Positions 5,066 to 7,627 of a stretch of DNA of 7,627 nucleotides are shown here, one piece after another (within the stretch, counting starts at the first letter, position 1; the number at the start of each line of letters is the position of its first letter). The position numbers and the translations under genes are program-made. The notes under the pieces were generated by a model. That model was not told the origin of the DNA. It saw nothing but the letters and a program-made list of their open reading frames with translations, and ran no database searches. Source of the stretch: an uncultured Eubacteriales bacterium (lineage in GTDB: Bacteria > Bacillota > Clostridia > Christensenellales > Borkfalkiaceae); assembly GCA_949745625.1 (NCBI GenBank), contig CATJZR010000026.1, positions 1 through 7,627 on the forward strand, read 5' to 3'.

Positions 5066-6559
5066 TTAATTATTTTTATATCGATTGTCGGTACAGGTCA
5101 CGCGGAAAAATTTAAATGTCGCGCTGCCGCCGAAGATTTCCGAGCGGGCGTATATTCCCATTTTCGCCCCCGTCCATGCCCCGCGCGACGCGTAAAATTT
5201 GTGAGTGAACGCGCTGCCGCCGAACGTAAATCTGTAAGTAAGTCTATGCCTTTCCTCGTACCTTGCCGATAGCTGAAAGGTGACGTAGGGCTCGTCGTAG
5301 GGCTGGCTTTGGCAAAGCGTTTCATCCGCGCCGCCACCAACCGAACCCTTGCGTATTTCAAGGTAGTTGCGTCCGTTTTTTCTGACCACGCAGATATAGG
5401 CGTAACTTTTACCGAACATTACGAAGCCCGTTTCGTCGCCGTCGTTTATTAGGTCGAGACGGCACTTCGTCTTTACCGTAAAGTTAAGGTACGGTATTTT
5501 CTGCATAAAAAGGTTGGGCATATCCCCCAGCGAATTACTCTCGTAAGGAATACAGTTCAGCCTTAACCCACGCTTCATAGAGTACCAGTCAAGCCCCTTA
5601 TTTGCGGGCGTCTGCCATTTAAGCGAAAGCCTTTCACCGTCGAATCCGTCGTTGGGGTCAAGCGTAAAATCGGTAACGCAATCCACGGGAAACTCTCCCT
5701 CGGTCACGGGCTCGCCTGCAACGTCGCCGTCCGTGGCGCCGCAAAGCGGCCAACCGTCAACCCAACTTACGGGCTGCAAATGCACTACCCTGCCGTACGC
5801 GCCCATATCCTGAAAATGCACGAAAGTCCAACTCGTGCCGTCTACATCCACTAGCGCGCCCTGATGCGGTCCGTTAACGTCGCTGTCGCCCTGAGCCAAA
5901 ATAACCTTACTTTCGTAAGGGCCGTATATATCCCGTGACCTTAGCGCAACCTGCCAACCCGAGGTCACCCCGCCGCACGGCGCGGTTATATAGTAATAGC
6001 CGCCGCGCTTTAAAAATTTGGGCCCCTCGATTTTGGGACAGACTGCGTGACCGTCGAACACCTTTTTATATGAATACGCACGCCGCTGCAAAAGCTCGTC
6101 CGTTTCGAAAACCGCAAGCTCGGAATTAAACCCCGCACGGCTCTTTGCGAAAGCGAATACGACGTAGCACCTTCCGTTGTCCCATATCGGGCAGGGGTCC
6201 TCGTACCCGCTGCCCGCAAGCAGCGGGCGCAGCGGCGACCATTCGCCGAACGGGTCGGCTGTTTCGGAAACGAAAATACCCTCGTCGGGGAATGGAATAA
6301 GGCAATAATATTTGCCGTCGCGGTAGCGTATGGACGGCGCCCAAGCGCCGTTGCCGTGCTTGACGTTTTCGTATCCCGCGAACGGAATTTCTTTGAAAAC
6401 GTAGTTTATAAGCCGCCACTGCACAAGATTTTTAGAGTGCAGCACGGGCACCCCCGGCACATGGTTGAAGCTTGACGCAACCATAAAAAAATCGTCGCCG
6501 ACGCGTATTACGTCGGGGTCGGAATAGTCCGCCTGTATAACGGGATTGGTATATTTCAT
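5066..6559 (-). CDS. Glycoside hydrolase family 43, beta-xylosidase/alpha-L-arabinofuranosidase type
   Basis: The product is 497 residues with no signal peptide, so it is cytosolic. The N-terminal five-bladed propeller (about residues 1-290) opens with YTNPVIQADYSDPDVIRVGD. Likely catalytic residues are Asp14 (base), Asp121 in YEDPCPIWD (pKa modulator) and Glu178 in IEGPK (acid), close to the D14/D127/E186 arrangement known from the Selenomonas GH43 xylosidase. The C-terminal half (about 296-490) looks like the beta-sandwich GH43_C2 domain that shapes the active site in xylosidases (FTLDPNDGFDG, LSLKWQTP, GFVMFG). Such enzymes release xylose or arabinose from the non-reducing end of short oligosaccharides. 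The subfamily (10, 11 or 12 group) and exact sugar cannot be settled by eye. The ATG at 6559 has GAGG 6 bases upstream. Its own strong promoter makes it a separate transcription unit from GNAT. Confidence 0.92.
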   Translation of the reverse strand: MKYTNPVIQADYSDPDVIRVGDDFFMVASSFNHVPGVPVLHSKNLVQWRLINYVFKEIPFAGYENVKHGNGAWAPSIRYRDGKYYCLIPFPDEGIFVSETADPFGEWSPLRPLLAGSGYEDPCPIWDNGRCYVVFAFAKSRAGFNSELAVFETDELLQRRAYSYKKVFDGHAVCPKIEGPKFLKRGGYYYITAPCGGVTSGWQVALRSRDIYGPYESKVILAQGDSDVNGPHQGALVDVDGTSWTFVHFQDMGAYGRVVHLQPVSWVDGWPLCGATDGDVAGEPVTEGEFPVDCVTDFTLDPNDGFDGERLSLKWQTPANKGLDWYSMKRGLRLNCIPYESNSLGDMPNLFMQKIPYLNFTVKTKCRLDLINDGDETGFVMFGKSYAYICVVRKNGRNYLEIRKGSVGGGADETLCQSQPYDEPYVTFQLSARYEERHRLTYRFTFGGSAFTHKFYASRGAWTGAKMGIYARSEIFGGSATFKFFRVTCTDNRYKNN

Positions 6560-6586
6560 AAACCGCCTCTTTCAAGTTATAGTTAA

Positions 6587-6615
6587 ATTATAATTGCGAC
6601 GCACCGTTTTGTCAA
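6587..6615 (-). promoter_or_regulatory. Perfect-consensus sigma-A promoter of the GH43 gene
   Basis: On the - strand TTGACA (6615-6610) and TATAAT (6592-6587) match the consensus exactly with the ideal 17-base spacing. The start would be near 6580, about 20 bases before the ATG. The -10 sits inside a 10-base AT palindrome (AATTATAATT, 6586-6595). No catabolite-repression (cre) site matching the consensus was found by eye. Confidence 0.85.
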
Positions 6616-6628
6616 GAGTGAATAAGCA

Positions 6629-6651
6629 CGGGGCGGCAAATTGCCGCCCCG
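6629..6651 (-). terminator. GC-rich hairpin after the GNAT gene (probable weak terminator)
   Basis: CGGGGCGGCAA and TTGCCGCCCCG form an 11-bp inverted repeat around one base (realistically a 9-bp stem and 5-base loop). It starts 4 bases after the acetyltransferase stop. On the - strand it is followed by TGCTTATTC, a poor U-tract, so termination may be incomplete. It ends only 13 bases before the -35 of the GH43 promoter. Confidence 0.6.
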
Positions 6652-6655
6652 CTCA

Positions 6656-7198
6656 TCAAAGCCTTTTGTACATTCTTATAAGGTCGAAGCTTTCTCCGTT
6701 CACTCGCGAGTGGTCGGGTATACTTCCGCATTCAACAAAGCCCAGCCGTTCATACAGTTTGCGCGCCCGCGTGTTTTCGGAATAAACTTCCAACTCCATC
6801 TGTTCGAAGCCCGCCTTCTTCGCTTCGGCGAGCAGCCTTTCAAGCGCTATTCCGCCAAGTCCCATTCCCGTAAATTCCCGCAACAGCGCTATTCCTAGCG
6901 AAGCGCGATGCGCAGTTCTGCGCGTCGAATTTTTACCCGCAAAACTGCAGTTGCCCGCGTACTGTCCGTCGACGAACACCAAAAGCAAAAGCGTGTGCGG
7001 GTCAGAGTTGTTTTTTTCTATAAACGCTTTTTCCTGCTCGACGGTCAAATTAATCTCATCCGCGTCCGCGGCGAGAAAGGGCGTTTCGCCCGTAACCTTC
7101 TTGTACGCCTCGAGCAGCATTTCGCCGTCATCGACAGTGGCACAACGGAAAATGACCTCTTTTCCGCGATACGTTATTTTTTCTTGCTCTACAATCAT
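6656..7198 (-). CDS. GNAT-family N-acetyltransferase
   Basis: The product is 180 residues, a normal single-domain GNAT length. It shows the acetyl-CoA pyrophosphate-binding region at residues 107-116 (REFTGMGLGG), preceded by the strand ASLGIALL, and the C-terminal core ELEVYSENTRARKLYERLGFVECG (residues 135-158), with Asn142 and Tyr149 at the positions usual for this fold. The enzyme would move an acetyl group from acetyl-CoA to an amine; the acceptor (protein N terminus, polyamine, amino acid or drug) cannot be told. The last residues (VNGESFDLIRMYKRL) recall RimJ/RimL-like relatives. The ATG at 7198 overlaps the upstream gene's stop as ATGA, with AGGTGG 5 bases upstream, so it is translationally coupled to the solute-binding protein gene. 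Two stops in a row (TGATGA) end it. Confidence 0.9.
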   Translation of the reverse strand: MIVEQEKITYRGKEVIFRCATVDDGEMLLEAYKKVTGETPFLAADADEINLTVEQEKAFIEKNNSDPHTLLLLVFVDGQYAGNCSFAGKNSTRRTAHRASLGIALLREFTGMGLGGIALERLLAEAKKAGFEQMELEVYSENTRARKLYERLGFVECGSIPDHSRVNGESFDLIRMYKRL

Positions 7199-7627
7199 TT
7201 TTCCACCTTTTCGTAACCTTTTTTCGGACGCCACGCGGTAAATATTCTGTACCTGAAAATATACAGACATACGGCTATTGCCGACGCCCCCGCCATTGCG
7301 CCGATTACGCCCCACACCGCGGGGGAAACGTCCTTCAAATCGGGGCAGCGGACGTTAATCCACATACGGTTTATTTCGGCAAGCTTATCACCGAAGTCAA
7401 GCATTACTACGCTGCGCTCTATTACGTTGGCGGGGGGATATTGCGCAAATAACTGCCTGCCCCTGTTATCCCCTTTGAAGTTTTCCGCGTCCGCGGTAAG
7501 GACGCATTCGCTTCCGAAAAAGTAGCTCAAATCGTAGTCGAGCGTGTCGTCGGTTTCGGCTCCGTAGTTCCAATCCATATACTCGAACACAGTATCTGTA
7601 GCTATCGCCGAAGTGTAGCCGATATAG
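7195..7627 (-). CDS. Probable PotD-like solute-binding protein, C-terminal part with membrane helix
   Basis: The frame runs in from beyond the window; 143 residues are visible. The stretch EYMDWN...YFFG, then IERSVVMLDFGDKLAEINRMWINVRC, resembles the last part of spermidine/putrescine-binding proteins (the YIGY motif near the visible N terminus, and the final helix that usually reads like LGD-xxxx-YNxxWTEIK). PotD-type proteins deliver polyamines to an ABC importer on the outer face of the membrane. Here the domain is followed by a hydrophobic helix (VWGVIGAMAGASAIAVCLYI) and a basic tail (FRYRIFTAWRPKKGYEKVEK). This predicts a C-terminal anchor with the binding domain outside. It could be the end of a permease-binding protein fusion, as occurs in some Bacillota. 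Assignment is moderate because most of the gene is missing. Confidence 0.6.
   Translation of the reverse strand, partial: YIGYTSAIATDTVFEYMDWNYGAETDDTLDYDLSYFFGSECVLTADAENFKGDNRGRQLFAQYPPANVIERSVVMLDFGDKLAEINRMWINVRCPDLKDVSPAVWGVIGAMAGASAIAVCLYIFRYRIFTAWRPKKGYEKVEK

Noticed and set aside
5098..5361. Open frame of 87 codons on the - strand inside the GH43 gene
   Set aside because: An out-of-frame shadow of the GH43 C-terminal domain, with arginine- and alanine-rich composition.

Overview
The window reads as part of a chromosome of an anaerobic, gut-type Bacillota of the class Clostridia, probably an uncultured Christensenellales-like lineage. This is inferred from moderate GC, strong AGGAGG-type ribosome binding sites, short intergenic spacers, sigma-A type promoters and the style of the proteins; no rRNA or other taxonomic marker is present. 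No tRNA, rRNA, CRISPR array, phage gene or transposase was seen.

Layout. On the + strand, bases 1-1753 hold the last 583 residues of an EF-G-like translational GTPase whose start lies outside the window, closed by a strong hairpin terminator. Everything after that is on the - strand. From right to left: the C-terminal part of a probable PotD-like polyamine/solute-binding protein with an unusual C-terminal membrane helix (7195-7627); a GNAT acetyltransferase overlapping it by 4 bases (6656-7198); a GH43 glycosidase behind a perfect-consensus promoter (5066-6559); a MATE-family transporter with its own promoter (3491-4984); the sugar-acid dehydrogenase KduD overlapping the transporter by 4 bases (2742-3494) and followed by a strong terminator; and a small secreted lipoprotein of unknown function (1822-2469), convergent with the EF-G-like gene.

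How the genes may work together. GH43 (xylosidase/arabinofuranosidase type, cytosolic because it has no signal peptide) and KduD (hexuronate catabolism) fit intracellular use of plant cell-wall oligosaccharides carrying pentose and uronate units, such as pectin side chains or glucuronoarabinoxylan. The MATE protein is tied to kduD by translational overlap, but its cargo is unknown. The PotD-like/GNAT pair looks like the end of a separate polyamine-type transport operon.

The most unusual part is the roughly 270-base non-coding stretch between kduD and the lipoprotein gene (2470-2741). It holds a good promoter and a 119-base segment that can fold into a long three-part hairpin starting almost exactly at the predicted transcription start. 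A terminator-like hairpin with a U-tract follows, abutting the ribosome binding site. An 11-base perfect inverted repeat joins the folded segment to the spacer between ribosome binding site and start codon. Together these look like a switchable leader RNA, a stand-alone small RNA read through into a lipoprotein gene, or a hairpin-type repeat element that has become a leader. I do not recognise it as a known riboswitch class.
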